This document shows positions 52,301-60,769 of a stretch of 64,000 bases of DNA, piece after piece (positions within the stretch are counted from its first letter, which is position 1; the number at the start of each line of letters is the position of its first letter). Source of the DNA: Gammaproteobacteria bacterium (lineage in GTDB: Bacteria; Pseudomonadota; Gammaproteobacteria; Steroidobacterales; Steroidobacteraceae). A program made the position numbers and the translations under genes. Below the pieces are notes generated by a model. The model made no database searches, was not told the origin of the DNA, and worked only from the letters and a program-made list of their open reading frames with translations. The stretch spans positions 1 to 64,000 of the forward strand of contig PKWJ01000037.1 in the NCBI GenBank assembly GCA_003132025.1, in the 5' to 3' direction.

Positions 52301-52721
52301 CGCCGTACGGTGCCAGCGCCAGATCCTGTGCATAACTCAAGTCCACGCGCAGCGGCCGCGAGCTCGTATTCTCCAGCCGCACGTGCCAGAACCATGCGGG
52401 CGCGCCGTCGGCCAGCACCAGCGCTATCGAATAATCGATGCCGCGCCACCTGCCGGCCCCCACCAGCAGGCCGTCGGCCGCGCCGGCAGCAAAGCGCGTG
52501 CCGCTGCGTGGCCCCAGCAGTGGCGTCCACTCGATCGTCTCACCATGGCACCGCAGATACAGATTGGTCGGGCCACCCTCCATCTCGTTGCCGACAAACA
52601 GGTTCAGCGAAACCGGATCGCAATCGAAGCGGCGCAGCGAGCCGTTGGCGTTGAACTCGGCCCGCAGTCCCGGCCGGCTGCGCAACTTGAAAGCAGTTGG
52701 AGCGATAAAGACTTCAGGCAT
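49320..52721 (-). CDS. GH94 glucan phosphorylase, 1,2-beta-oligoglucan phosphorylase-like
   Basis: The 1133-aa protein is a GH94 phosphorylase: an N-terminal beta-sandwich (NLFVGNEMEGGPTNLYLR), an (alpha/alpha)6 barrel with GGGWGTRDVCQGP and the catalytic aspartate in AYGHGDWNDSLQP (about residue 773), and a C-terminal jelly-roll. Its length, well above cellobiose phosphorylase, is that of 1,2-beta-oligoglucan phosphorylase. It would cleave beta-1,2-glucooligosaccharides with phosphate to give glucose 1-phosphate in the cytoplasm. It completes a beta-1,2-glucan pathway with the GH144 and GH3 genes upstream. Confidence 0.88.
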   Translation of the reverse strand: MPEVFIAPTAFKLRSRPGLRAEFNANGSLRRFDCDPVSLNLFVGNEMEGGPTNLYLRCHGETIEWTPLLGPRSGTRFAAGAADGLLVGAGRWRGIDYSIALVLADGAPAWFWHVRLENTSSRPLRVDLSYAQDLALAPYGAVRLNEYYVSQYLDHTPLRHAPHGIVMASRQNLAVDQKIPWCLIGSLREADSYATDALQFHGLATRRGDSPNGLANELPGRRLQHEHAMVVLRDAPIALHPHGSVAAGFFGAYQADHPDATSDADLAGVNRVLALPEARPATIKFASRRAPPAATMAAPATLFSAAPLVNGLDLDDDALHALFGSQWRHEELDPDGVRLSFFHDGERHVVLRAKELRVLRPHGQVLRTGRNTTPDETALTSTVWMSGVFHSMLTQGHVSINRCISTTHSYLGLFRSHGQRVFVELGGAWRLLNVPSAFEMSPDACRWVYRHDDGVIEVRAEARSDPHEMALSIDVSSGPPARFLICHHVSLNGDDGSAAGAAHWWREGATIVLAPGAGTELRGRFPDGSFVIVPDAGAELQQVGADELLFLDRHSRQQPYVCLVTAPATRVGLRIRGRLIAEAASGVLRVADGEPLIPELNMSCAAAGPHAEQLADLTDMVPWYTQNALVHYLSPRGLEQYSGGGWGTRDVCQGPVEMLLALERVAPMRDLLLRVMAAQNPDGDWPQWFMFFERERDIRADDSHGDIVFWPLLVLAQYLIASGDAGVLDEPVRFFDRRGPEQGERATVWQHAQRALALTGKRVIAGTALAAYGHGDWNDSLQPADPAMREHMCSAWTVTLHFQTLKTLARALRGIGREQDAAGLEGPADKVLQDFRRLLLVDGVLAGYAIFERDGGVRYLLHPSDETTGVHYSVLAMIHALLEDMLTPEEVRSHLQLIDAHLSATDGVRLFDRPIPYHGGLQRMFQRAETATYFGREIGLMYTHAHLRYAQVLAHVGEARRFFHALCQANPIGIRSIVPEASLRQANCYYSSSDAAFEDRYQASAQYGRVADGTIALDGGWRVYSSGAGIALGLIVRCFLGLSCESQSLRVDPVIPTSLDGLRAQTTLRGRPVDVHYRIAGAGCGVNRLVLNGQSLAFTLEPNPHRRGAALVAMATVLARLAAADNNLMIDVG

Positions 52722-52827
52722 GTCGCAGCTGTCCCCGCATTGAGTTCATCGATCGTATCGGCCGCTGCCGGCAAACGCCATATGCCCGGCGGTTGCAGCC
52801 GCCGGCAGGGACGCCGAAACTAGCGGC

Positions 52828-53370
52828 ATGAGCCCAGCCGGCATACGAATTCGTGCTAGTGGAGATGAGCCCGGGCTGGCAGCCGCGCTGGCGCAGGTCC
52901 TGATCGACTGCGTCGAAGGCGGCGCATCGGTGAGCTTCATGCGGCCACTGCCGCCCCACAGGGCACTGGCGTTCTGGCAGGGCGTGCTTGACAGCGCTGG
53001 GCGCGGCGAGCGCATCGTGCTGGTGGCCGAGGACACCGCGTCCGGCACCGTCGTCGGCACGGTGCAACTGCTGCTGGCGACGCCCGATAACCAGCCGCAT
53101 CGTGCCGACGTGGCGAAAATGCTGGTGCACCGTCGCGCCCGCCGCCGCGGCCTCGGCGCAGCGTTGATGCAGGCTGCCGAAGCTGCGGCCCGCGCCGCCG
53201 GCAAGACGCTGCTGGTGCTGGATACGGTCACCGGCGGCGACGCCGAGCGCCTCTACAGCCGCCAGGGCTGGCAGCGCGTTGGCGTGATACCCGGCTATGC
53301 GTTGTGGCCGAACGGCGGGCTGTGCGACACCACCTATTTCTATAAGGTCCTGGCAGCTGGGCGGCCCTAG
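52828..53370 (+). CDS. GNAT-family N-acetyltransferase
   Basis: The 180-aa protein has a GNAT fold with the acetyl-CoA loop RRRGLGAALMQAAEAAARAAG and the later YSRQGWQRVGVIPGYAL. The acceptor is unknown; similarity is to resistance-type aminoglycoside/phosphinothricin-like acetyltransferases at family level only. It shares a CTAG with the convergent yajQ stop. Confidence 0.9.
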   Translation: MSPAGIRIRASGDEPGLAAALAQVLIDCVEGGASVSFMRPLPPHRALAFWQGVLDSAGRGERIVLVAEDTASGTVVGTVQLLLATPDNQPHRADVAKMLVHRRARRRGLGAALMQAAEAAARAAGKTLLVLDTVTGGDAERLYSRQGWQRVGVIPGYALWPNGGLCDTTYFYKVLAAGRP

Positions 53371-53849
53371 TCGCGGAAGTTCTCGAACTGCAGCGGAAGA
53401 TCTATGTCGCACTTACGCAGCAACGCAATGGCGGCCTGCAGGTCGTCGCGCTTCTTGCCCGTCACGCGCAGCTTGTCGCCGTTGATCTGAGCCTCGACCT
53501 TGAGCTTGGCCTGTTTGAGACTGGCCACGAGCTTCTTGGCCGCGACCTGCTCGATCCCCTGCCTGATGGTGATGCCGCGGCGTGCCTCGCTCAGGTTTAC
53601 CTCGACCTCGCCAAGTTCGATACTGCGCGGGTCGATGCCGCGCGCCGCCAGGCGCAGCCGCAGGATGTCGAGCAACTGCTCGAGCTGATACTCGCTCTGC
53701 GCGAACTGCGTGATGATGAATTCCTGCAGTTCAAAGCGCGCGTTGCTGCCGCGCAGGTCGTAGCGCTTGGCTACTTCACGATTGGCCTGGTCCACCGCAT
53801 TCGAGAGCTCATGGGTGTCGACCTTGGAAACGGCGTCGAAGTACGGCAT
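53367..53849 (-). CDS. yajQ: YajQ-family nucleotide-binding protein
   Basis: The 160-aa protein is a YajQ/DUF520 member: VDTHELSNAVDQANREVAKRYDLRG, LEQLLDILRLRLAARGID, GITIRQGI and the C-terminal VTGKKRDDLQAAIALLR. Family members bind cyclic di-GMP or nucleic acid. The ATG at 53849 gives the standard MPxFD start; a longer start at 53870 adds seven residues. It stands alone and is likely a housekeeping gene. Confidence 0.93.
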   Translation of the reverse strand: MPYFDAVSKVDTHELSNAVDQANREVAKRYDLRGSNARFELQEFIITQFAQSEYQLEQLLDILRLRLAARGIDPRSIELGEVEVNLSEARRGITIRQGIEQVAAKKLVASLKQAKLKVEAQINGDKLRVTGKKRDDLQAAIALLRKCDIDLPLQFENFRD

Positions 53850-53891
53850 ATAGGATGCAATTACCCTCATCGGCGAGGAGCGCTTTGTAGC

Positions 53892-54632
53892 ATGAGCAAG
53901 GTCCCCGAGGTAACCCTGATTTTCTGGGTCATCAAGATTGCCGCGACCACTCTGGGTGAAACTGGCGGCGACACCGTGTCGATGTCGATGAATCTGGGCT
54001 ATCTGGTCGGCAGTGCGATCTTTGCGGCGATCTTCATCGTCGCGGTTGCGGTGCAGATCAGGGCCGCCCGGTTTCACCCATGGCTATACTGGACGACGAT
54101 TATCGCCACCACGATGGTCGGCACGACGCTGGCCGACTTCGCCGACCGTTCATTGGGAATCGGCTACACCGGCGGCAGTTCGCTGCTGTTCATTCTGCTC
54201 ATGGCGTCGCTGGCGCTCTGGTACTGGTCGCTCGGTTCGGTGTCCGTTCACACCGTAAGCTCACCCCGGGCGGAGATGTTCTACTGGATCACGATCATGT
54301 TGTCGCAAACCCTCGGTACCGCGCTGGGAGACTGGACCGCCGATACCGCGGACCTGGGATACACCGGCGCCGCCGTAGTGTTCGGGCTGCTGCTGGCATT
54401 GGTGGCGGCGGCCTATTTCTGGACCAGGATCTCCAGAACGGCGCTGTTCTGGGGGGCATTCATCCTGACCCGGCCGCTGGGGGCGGTGGTGGGAGACTTT
54501 CTGGATAAACCGGTCAGCGCCGGCGGGCTGGCGCTGAGCCGCTATGTCGCCTCCGCCGCGCTCATCATGTTCATCGTCGCCTGCATCGCAATTTTTCCCC
54601 AGCGTGCCGCGGCACGGACCGTTCCGTCGTGA
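53892..54632 (+). CDS. DUF347/COG4705 integral membrane protein
   Basis: The 246-aa protein contains four copies of the DUF347 motif, each of the type TLGxxxGD: TLGETGGDTVSM, TTLADFADRSLGIGYTGG, TLGTALGDWTADTADLGYTGA and PLGAVVGDFLDKP, spread over about eight membrane helices. The internal repetition suggests an inverted or tandem duplicated carrier; its substrate is unknown. The ATG at 53892 gives the conserved start; the next gene overlaps its stop as GTGA, so an MFS transporter is made with it. Confidence 0.87.
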   Translation: MSKVPEVTLIFWVIKIAATTLGETGGDTVSMSMNLGYLVGSAIFAAIFIVAVAVQIRAARFHPWLYWTTIIATTMVGTTLADFADRSLGIGYTGGSSLLFILLMASLALWYWSLGSVSVHTVSSPRAEMFYWITIMLSQTLGTALGDWTADTADLGYTGAAVVFGLLLALVAAAYFWTRISRTALFWGAFILTRPLGAVVGDFLDKPVSAGGLALSRYVASAALIMFIVACIAIFPQRAAARTVPS

Positions 54633-55843
54633 CAGGCGCGGCCGATCGCAGCGACTGGCCGCGCATCTGCGTGTTGCTGCTTGTGGGCGTCGTGTGTGCC
54701 ATGCAGATCGGTAAGGTGCCGCCGGCGCTGTCGCTGCTGCGGGCGGACCTGGATGTGGACCTTGTGGCCTCGGCCTGGATCCTGTCGATGTTCAGCGCCG
54801 TCGGCGCATTATCCGGCAGCGTAGCGGGCGCGTTCGCCGACCGCATCGGAGCGCGTCAGGTGACGGTCGCGAGCCTGTTGATCATGGCGCTGGCGACTGG
54901 CATCGGCGGCAGCGCCCATGGCGCGACACTGCTCCTTGCCAGCCGCGCGCTCGAGGGCGCGGGTTTTGTGGTCACGGTCGTGGCGGTACCCAGTCTTTTG
55001 ACTGCCGCGGCGGCCGAACCCGATCGGCGCTTCGTCCCGTCGCTGTGGGGCGCCTACATGCCGGTCGGGATTGCGGTCGCACTGGCCGCTGCCCCGCCAG
55101 TTCTGTCCGCCCTCGGCTGGCGCTGGTGGTGGGAATTCAATGCCGCGCTGCTGGCCGCACTGGCGCTGGCCGTTGCCTGGACGAACTCCCGCGGGCATTC
55201 CGGGCACACACGCCCGGCAGCGCAGTTGTCGAGTCTGTTTCGCGCAGCGCTGCTGCGGCCAGGCACCCTGCAACTGGCGATAATGTTCGCCTGTTACGCA
55301 TTCCAGTTCCTCGCCATCATGGGATTTCTGCCAACCATGCTGCAGCAGCGCGGCATGTCGTCCGGTGCGGCCGGGGAACTGACGGCACTGGCGGTGATCG
55401 CAAATGCCGTGGGCAATCTGTCGGCCGGGTGGCTGTTTACCCGCGGCGCCCGGCCGCGACGGCTCATCTGTACCGGCATCGCAGTGATGGTGGCGGCCGA
55501 GTTCATGGTGTTTTCCCGTTGGCTCCCGGTGTCACTGCAGTATTTCGGGGCGGTCGTGTTTTCGGCGGTCGGCGGCCTGGTCCCGGCGTCGATCTTCACC
55601 GCCATTCCCCGTATCGCTCCCGCTGACGCGCGCTCCACCACCATGGGTATCGTCGTCCAGGCCTCGCACATCGGCCAGTTACTGGGACCACCGACGGTGG
55701 CGGTGGTCGCGGCCACGGTCGGCGGCTGGCACGCATCACCGCTGGTCCTGGTGCCGGTGGCGGCGATCGGACTGGCAGCGGCATTGTCATTGCCGGTGCC
55801 TGATCGGGCCGGCACGCCAATCTGGCACAATGGCGGCGCTTAA
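54629..55843 (+). CDS. MFS transporter
   Basis: The 404-aa protein has 12 predicted membrane segments with the MFS motif A-like sequence GAFADRIGARQV after helix 2 and a long basic loop between helices 6 and 7. It resembles cyanate/NNP-type (CynX-like) MFS exporters. It starts on GTG overlapping the DUF347 stop. The BHMT-like gene follows after 28 bases in the same direction, so a shared transcript is possible. Confidence 0.88.
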   Translation: MTGAADRSDWPRICVLLLVGVVCAMQIGKVPPALSLLRADLDVDLVASAWILSMFSAVGALSGSVAGAFADRIGARQVTVASLLIMALATGIGGSAHGATLLLASRALEGAGFVVTVVAVPSLLTAAAAEPDRRFVPSLWGAYMPVGIAVALAAAPPVLSALGWRWWWEFNAALLAALALAVAWTNSRGHSGHTRPAAQLSSLFRAALLRPGTLQLAIMFACYAFQFLAIMGFLPTMLQQRGMSSGAAGELTALAVIANAVGNLSAGWLFTRGARPRRLICTGIAVMVAAEFMVFSRWLPVSLQYFGAVVFSAVGGLVPASIFTAIPRIAPADARSTTMGIVVQASHIGQLLGPPTVAVVAATVGGWHASPLVLVPVAAIGLAAALSLPVPDRAGTPIWHNGGA

Positions 55844-55871
55844 GACACCAGCATCATACCCGGAGGACGAT

Positions 55872-56948
55872 ATGCCGAGCACCGCAAGCAGCAAGACCGC
55901 GACTTCGCGCCTGCCGTTGAGCCGCGACCTGATGGGCCGGCTGGCACGCGGAGCGGTGATCTGCGCTGAAGGCTACGTGTTCGAACTGGAGCGGCGAGGA
56001 TACCTGCAGGCCGGCGCCTTCGTGCCGGTGGTGCTCACCGAGCATCCGGAGGTGGTCGAACAGCTGCACATGGACTTCGTGCATGCCGGCTCCGACGTCA
56101 CGCAGGCCCTCACCTACTACGTGCATCGCGAAAAATTGCGGGTCATCGGCCGGGAAAAGGATCTGCTGAAGATGAACCGCAAGGCGCTGGCGATCGCCAA
56201 GAAGGTCGCGCGCAAGACCGGCACGCTGTTCGCCGGCGATATCTGCAACACCAATATCTATGACCCGGCCAGCCCCAAGGCACTGAAGGAAGTCGCGAGG
56301 ATCTTCGAGGAACAGGTCGGCTGGGCCGCGGATGCGGGCGTGGACTACATCGTTGCGGAAACCTTCTCCTGGGGCGCGGAAAGCTTGATGGCGCTGGAGG
56401 CGATCAAAAAGTATTCCAAGGTGCCCGCCGTGGTCACGATGGCACAGCATCGGGAAGAGACCACCCGCGAGGGCTGGAGCATGGCCGAGACCTGCCAGCG
56501 GCTGGAGGCAGCGGGCGCCGACGTCGTGGGCCTGAACTGTCATCGCGGACCGGTGACCATCCTGCCGGCGATCGCGCAGATCCGCGCCTTGGTCAAGTGT
56601 CACGTCGCCGCCCTGCCCGTGCCGTACCGGACCACGCCGGATCAGCCCTCCTTCATGTCATTGACCGACCCGTGCTGCGACAATGCGCGCGCCTTTCCGG
56701 TCGGGCTGGACCCGTTCGTGTGCACGCGCGGGGAAATATACGAATTCGGCAAGGCAGCGTACGCCATGGGTGTGCACTACCTGGGCATCTGCTGCGGCGC
56801 CGGCCCGCACCACATCCGCGCGCTGGCCGAGGCACTGGGCCGGCGGCCGCCGGCGAGCAAGTACTCGGTGGATATGTCGAAGCACGCCTTCTTCGGCACC
56901 AACAAGCGCATCAAGCGCGTTCAGCGCGAATATCGCGCCAAGCTTTGA
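55872..56948 (+). CDS. Betaine-homocysteine S-methyltransferase-like protein
   Basis: The 358-aa protein is a zinc-dependent homocysteine methyltransferase: GLNCHRGP and YLGICCGAGPHHIRALAEAL carry the three zinc cysteines, with EGYVFELERRGY near the N-terminus as in BHMT. It would move a methyl group from betaine, dimethylsulfoniopropionate or another donor to homocysteine, giving methionine. The ATG at 55872 follows GGAGGA; the earlier start in the track is not needed. If betaine is used, the dimethylglycine formed would feed the dehydrogenase at 5816. Other methyl donors are possible. Confidence 0.88.
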   Translation: MPSTASSKTATSRLPLSRDLMGRLARGAVICAEGYVFELERRGYLQAGAFVPVVLTEHPEVVEQLHMDFVHAGSDVTQALTYYVHREKLRVIGREKDLLKMNRKALAIAKKVARKTGTLFAGDICNTNIYDPASPKALKEVARIFEEQVGWAADAGVDYIVAETFSWGAESLMALEAIKKYSKVPAVVTMAQHREETTREGWSMAETCQRLEAAGADVVGLNCHRGPVTILPAIAQIRALVKCHVAALPVPYRTTPDQPSFMSLTDPCCDNARAFPVGLDPFVCTRGEIYEFGKAAYAMGVHYLGICCGAGPHHIRALAEALGRRPPASKYSVDMSKHAFFGTNKRIKRVQREYRAKL

Positions 56949-56982
56949 CGCCATCCCAAGCCGCCATGGTCGCCGCGCGCGG

Positions 56983-57909
56983 TCAGGGTCGCGGTCGAAG
57001 CAGTGCCGCCAGTTCGCCGATGATGCCGCGGCGAAACGCCAGCACGCAGGCGATGAACACTGCCCCGATGATGACCGTGACCCAGCCGCCGACGATGTCC
57101 GACAGGTACTGCTGCAGCGTGACGACGACGGCCGCGCCGATCACCGGGCCAAAAAACGTACCCGTCCCCCCGAGCAGCGTCATCAGGATCACCTCTCCCG
57201 AGGTCGCCTGCTGTACGTCCGACAGCGTGACGAAGCCGAGCACCAGGGCCTTGAGCGACCCGGCGAGCCCGGCGATCGTCGCCGAGAGCACAAACGCCAG
57301 CAGGCGGTAGCGATTGACCTCGTAGCCGAGCGACACCGCGCGCGACTCGTTTTCGCGAATCGCCTTCAGCACCTGGCCGAACGGGGAGTGCACTACGCGC
57401 TGGATAAAAACGAACTGCAGCAGGAACGCGGCCAGCACCAGGTAGTACATGACCACGTCGGACTTCAACGGCAGCACGCCAAACAGGCTGCCGCGCGGCA
57501 CCGCCTGCAGCCCGTTCTCACCGCCGGTGAACGGAGCTTCCAGGTACACGAAGTAAATCAGCTGCGCCATCGCCAGTGTGATCATCGCAAAATAAATCCC
57601 GCGGCGGCGGATCGCGAGTATGCCGACCATCAGGCCCACCAGCGCCGACACCGCCACGCCGGCAGCGATCGCCGGCACCGAACCCCAGCCGCGCGCCGTC
57701 GCGAGCCATGCAGTCGCATAGGCGGCGGAGCCGAAAAAGGCTGCATGTCCGAATGAAAGCATGCCCCCGAAGCCGAGCAACAGGTTGTAGGCACAGGCGA
57801 ACATGGCGAAGCACAGCAGCTCCATCATGAATACCGGGTAGATCCCCAGCAGCGGCACACACAGCGCAAACACGCCGGCGATCACGTAAGGCACGGCGGC
57901 GCTGCGCAT
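56983..57909 (-). CDS. livM: LivM-type ABC permease
   Basis: The 308-aa protein is a branched-chain amino acid type permease with about nine helices: YNLLLGFGGMLSFGHAAFFG, IYFAMITLAMAQL and the cytoplasmic EAA-like region VLKAIRENESRAVSLGYEVNRYRL. It is the last gene of a livG-F-K-H-M unit and starts 4 bases after livH ends. The family also carries urea, short amides and aromatic compounds. Confidence 0.92.
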   Translation of the reverse strand: MRSAAVPYVIAGVFALCVPLLGIYPVFMMELLCFAMFACAYNLLLGFGGMLSFGHAAFFGSAAYATAWLATARGWGSVPAIAAGVAVSALVGLMVGILAIRRRGIYFAMITLAMAQLIYFVYLEAPFTGGENGLQAVPRGSLFGVLPLKSDVVMYYLVLAAFLLQFVFIQRVVHSPFGQVLKAIRENESRAVSLGYEVNRYRLLAFVLSATIAGLAGSLKALVLGFVTLSDVQQATSGEVILMTLLGGTGTFFGPVIGAAVVVTLQQYLSDIVGGWVTVIIGAVFIACVLAFRRGIIGELAALLRPRP

Positions 57910-57913
57910 GCGC

Positions 57914-58798
57914 CTATTCCCGGCCGAACAGGCCGGCGGGACGCGCGATCAGCACCAGCGCCATGATCACGAACACGACGATGTTCGATGCCTCCGGATA
58001 GATGACCTTGGTGAAACCCTCGACCACACCTAACGCCAGGCCGCTGACGATGGCGCCGAGGATCGATCCCATGCCGCCGATCACCACCACCGCAAACACG
58101 ACGATGACCAGCGAGTTGCCCATCAGCGGGCCGACCAGCACGACCGGCGCCGATAGCACACCGGCCAGCGCGGCCAGCGCGACACCCCCGCCGTAGGTCG
58201 CCACCACCAGCAGCGGCACGTTGACGCCGAAGGCCTGCAGCAGCGGTGCATTCTCGGTGGCGGCGCGAAGCGTCGCACCCAGGCGAGTGCATTCGATGAC
58301 GAACCAGGTGGAAAAGCAGACCACCACCGACACCGCGATCACCCAGGCGCGATAGATCGGCAGGATCATGAAACCGAGATCGAACGCTCCCGTGAGCCCG
58401 GCCGGGACAGGATACGAATGCCCGGAGGCACCGAACAGCTGGTGCAGCGTGCCCTCGATGACCAGTGCCAGCCCGAAGGTCATCAGCAGGCCGTACAGCG
58501 GGTCGAGCTTGTACAGGTGGCGCAGGAACAGCCGCTCCACCACGATGCCAAGTACACCGATCGCCAACGGTGCCAGCAGCAGCGCGGCCCAGTAGTTGAT
58601 GCCGAACCACTGCAGTCCCAGCAGCGCTGCGAACGCGCCCAGGGCATAAAACGCACCGTGGGCGAAGTTGACGATCCCCATCAGACCAAAGATCACCGCG
58701 AGCCCGAGACTCAGAATGGCGTAGAACGAACCATTCACCAGCCCCAGCATCAGCTGCCCGAGGATGACGGCGACCGGAACGCCGAACACTTCAGTCAC
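57914..58798 (-). CDS. livH: LivH-type ABC permease
   Basis: The 294-aa protein is the second permease of the Liv transporter: LVNGSFYAILSLGLAVIFGLMGIVNFAHGAFY near the N-terminus and IECTRLGATLRAATENAPLLQAFGVN as the coupling-helix loop. It pairs with LivM in the inner membrane. It lies between the binding protein and livM genes. Confidence 0.93.
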   Translation of the reverse strand: MTEVFGVPVAVILGQLMLGLVNGSFYAILSLGLAVIFGLMGIVNFAHGAFYALGAFAALLGLQWFGINYWAALLLAPLAIGVLGIVVERLFLRHLYKLDPLYGLLMTFGLALVIEGTLHQLFGASGHSYPVPAGLTGAFDLGFMILPIYRAWVIAVSVVVCFSTWFVIECTRLGATLRAATENAPLLQAFGVNVPLLVVATYGGGVALAALAGVLSAPVVLVGPLMGNSLVIVVFAVVVIGGMGSILGAIVSGLALGVVEGFTKVIYPEASNIVVFVIMALVLIARPAGLFGRE

Positions 58799-58825
58799 GG
58801 AATGTTCGCCGGGGCGCCAGCGCAG

Positions 58826-60031
58826 CTATTTGGGCGCGAGCGGGCACAGGCCCGTGATTGGACCGAATGCCTCTTCACCTTTCATCACTTTCAGTAATTT
58901 GTAGTAGTCCCAGGGATATTTGGATTCCTTCGGGGACTTGACCTGCATCACGTACATGTCGTGCACCATGACGCCATCGGCGCGGATGTAGCCGCCTTTG
59001 GCGAACATGTCATTGATCTTGGTCCTCTTCAGCTCCGCCATGACCTTGTCGGAATCGGTAGTACCGACCGCCTTGACGGCCTTGAGGTACGTCAGCGTGG
59101 CGGAGTAATAGCCGCCCTGGTCCATCGTCGGCTCCTTCCCGGTCTTGGCGAAATAGCGCTTGCTGAAGGCACGGGTCTCGTCGTTCAGGTCCCAGTAGAA
59201 GCCGGTCGTCAGGTACAGCCCCTGCGCGGTCTCCAGACCGAGGCTGTGGATGTTGGTGATGAACGCCAGCAGCGCCGCGGGCTTCATTTTCTTGGTGATG
59301 CCGAATTCGTTGGCCGCCTTGAGCGAGTTACTGAAGTCCTCGCCCGCGTTCGCAAGGCCCAGCACCTGCGCGCCCGAACCCTGCGCCTGCAGCAGAAACG
59401 ACGAAAAATCCGATGCCGCGAGCGGCACCCGTACCGCGCCCACAGTCTTGCCGCCGTTGGCTTCGACCACTTTGGATGCTGCGGTCTGCAGCTGGGTGCC
59501 GAAGGCGTAATCCGCGGTCAGATAGAACCAGGTCTTGCCACCATTCTGGACGATCGTGGTGGCAGTGCCGTTGGCGAGCGCCGTGGTGTCGTAGACGTAG
59601 TGCACGGTATAGGCGGTGCAATCCTCGTTAGTCAGCGATGCGCCGCCGGGACCGAGGGCGAAAAACGGAATCTTCTTGGCCGCTGCGACCTTGGACATCG
59701 CGATGTTGACGCCGGTGTTGGAGCCGCCAAACAGCACGTTCAGACCGTTCTGATCGGCCCACTCGCGGAACTTGGAGGCCCCGATATCGGGCTTGTTCTG
59801 GTGATCTGCGACCAGGATGCTGATCTTGCGCCCGAGCACCGTGCCGCCGAAGTCGGCAATGGCCATCTTGATGGCCTCGACCGCGCCGGTGCCGGCCACG
59901 TCGGCATAAGTCCCCGACAGGTCATCGATATCGCCGATCACGACATCGTCTGACGCGGCAGATACGGCCGATGCGCCCAGCATGGTCACCAGCGCGGTGG
60001 CCAGCCCAATCGTCAATGTCCTTAGTTGCAT
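58826..60031 (-). CDS. livK: Periplasmic ABC substrate-binding protein (LivK type)
   Basis: The 401-aa protein has a signal peptide (LTIGLATALVTMLGASAVSA). It then has the two-lobed type I periplasmic binding fold: VVIGDIDDLSGTYADVAGTGAVEAI, LNVLFGGSNTGVN and TWFYLTADYAFGTQL. It delivers the ligand to LivHM. The sequence resembles the group annotated for short-chain amides, branched amino acids or aromatic acids, so the ligand remains open. Its placement between the ATPase and permease genes is standard. Confidence 0.9.
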   Translation of the reverse strand: MQLRTLTIGLATALVTMLGASAVSAASDDVVIGDIDDLSGTYADVAGTGAVEAIKMAIADFGGTVLGRKISILVADHQNKPDIGASKFREWADQNGLNVLFGGSNTGVNIAMSKVAAAKKIPFFALGPGGASLTNEDCTAYTVHYVYDTTALANGTATTIVQNGGKTWFYLTADYAFGTQLQTAASKVVEANGGKTVGAVRVPLAASDFSSFLLQAQGSGAQVLGLANAGEDFSNSLKAANEFGITKKMKPAALLAFITNIHSLGLETAQGLYLTTGFYWDLNDETRAFSKRYFAKTGKEPTMDQGGYYSATLTYLKAVKAVGTTDSDKVMAELKRTKINDMFAKGGYIRADGVMVHDMYVMQVKSPKESKYPWDYYKLLKVMKGEEAFGPITGLCPLAPK

Positions 60032-60064
60032 TTCATCCCCCTAAATGAGAATTTTTTCCGCTGA

Positions 60065-60769
60065 TCACACGCCAAGATATTCGTGCACCATGGCCATCTT
60101 GCCGTCAAGCTCCGACGCGGCAAAGCCCTGCACCATCCGCCCGTGCTCCATGATGTAGAAGCGGTCCGCCAGCGCCGCGGCGAAGCGGAAGTTCTGCTCC
60201 ACCATGACGATGGTGTATCCCCTCTGACGCAGTTCGTGGATGGTGCGCAACAACCCCTGCACGATCACCGGCGCCAGCCCCTCCGAGATCTCGTCCAGCA
60301 GCAGCAGTCGGGCGCCGGTACGCAGCGTGCGCGCTACCGCCAGCATCTGCTGTTCCCCGCCGGACAGGCGCGTGCCCTGGGTTTCACGCCGCTCCTTCAG
60401 GTTGGGAAACATGCCATAAATCTCGTCGATTGACATGCCCCCGGGACCGACCACCGGCGGCAGCAGCAGGTTCTCCTCGGCCGACAGGCTGGCGTAGATC
60501 CCGCGCTCCTCCGGGCAATAGCCGACGCCCAGGTGCGCGATTCTGTGCGGCGGCAGGCCGATCGCTTCATGACCGTTGATCCGCACCGATCCCGAGCGCT
60601 TGCCGACCAGGCCGAGCAGGGCCTTGAGAGTGGTGGTGCGGCCAGCCCCATTCCGGCCCAGCAGCGTCACTACTTCGCCACGCTGCACGTTGAAATCGAC
60701 GCCGTGCAGAATGTGGGACTCGCCGTAGTAGGCGTGCAGCTCGCTGACGTGCAGTATTTCCGCAATCAT
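60065..60769 (-). CDS. livF: LivF-type ABC ATPase with Arg in Walker A
   Basis: The 234-aa ATPase has LSGGEQQMLAVARTL (signature), LLLLDEISEGLAP (Walker B) and VMVEQNF (switch His replaced by Gln, as usual in LivF). Its Walker A reads GRNGAGRTTTLKAL, with Arg where Lys is standard (codon CGC). Similar Arg variants occur in LivF-like proteins as far as I recall, so it may still work with LivG. The start overlaps livG by 4 bases. Confidence 0.92.
   Translation of the reverse strand: MIAEILHVSELHAYYGESHILHGVDFNVQRGEVVTLLGRNGAGRTTTLKALLGLVGKRSGSVRINGHEAIGLPPHRIAHLGVGYCPEERGIYASLSAEENLLLPPVVGPGGMSIDEIYGMFPNLKERRETQGTRLSGGEQQMLAVARTLRTGARLLLLDEISEGLAPVIVQGLLRTIHELRQRGYTIVMVEQNFRFAAALADRFYIMEHGRMVQGFAASELDGKMAMVHEYLGV

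Noticed and set aside
58961-59953. 330-aa plus-strand ORF opposite livK
   Set aside because: Antisense shadow of a clearly recognisable binding-protein gene.
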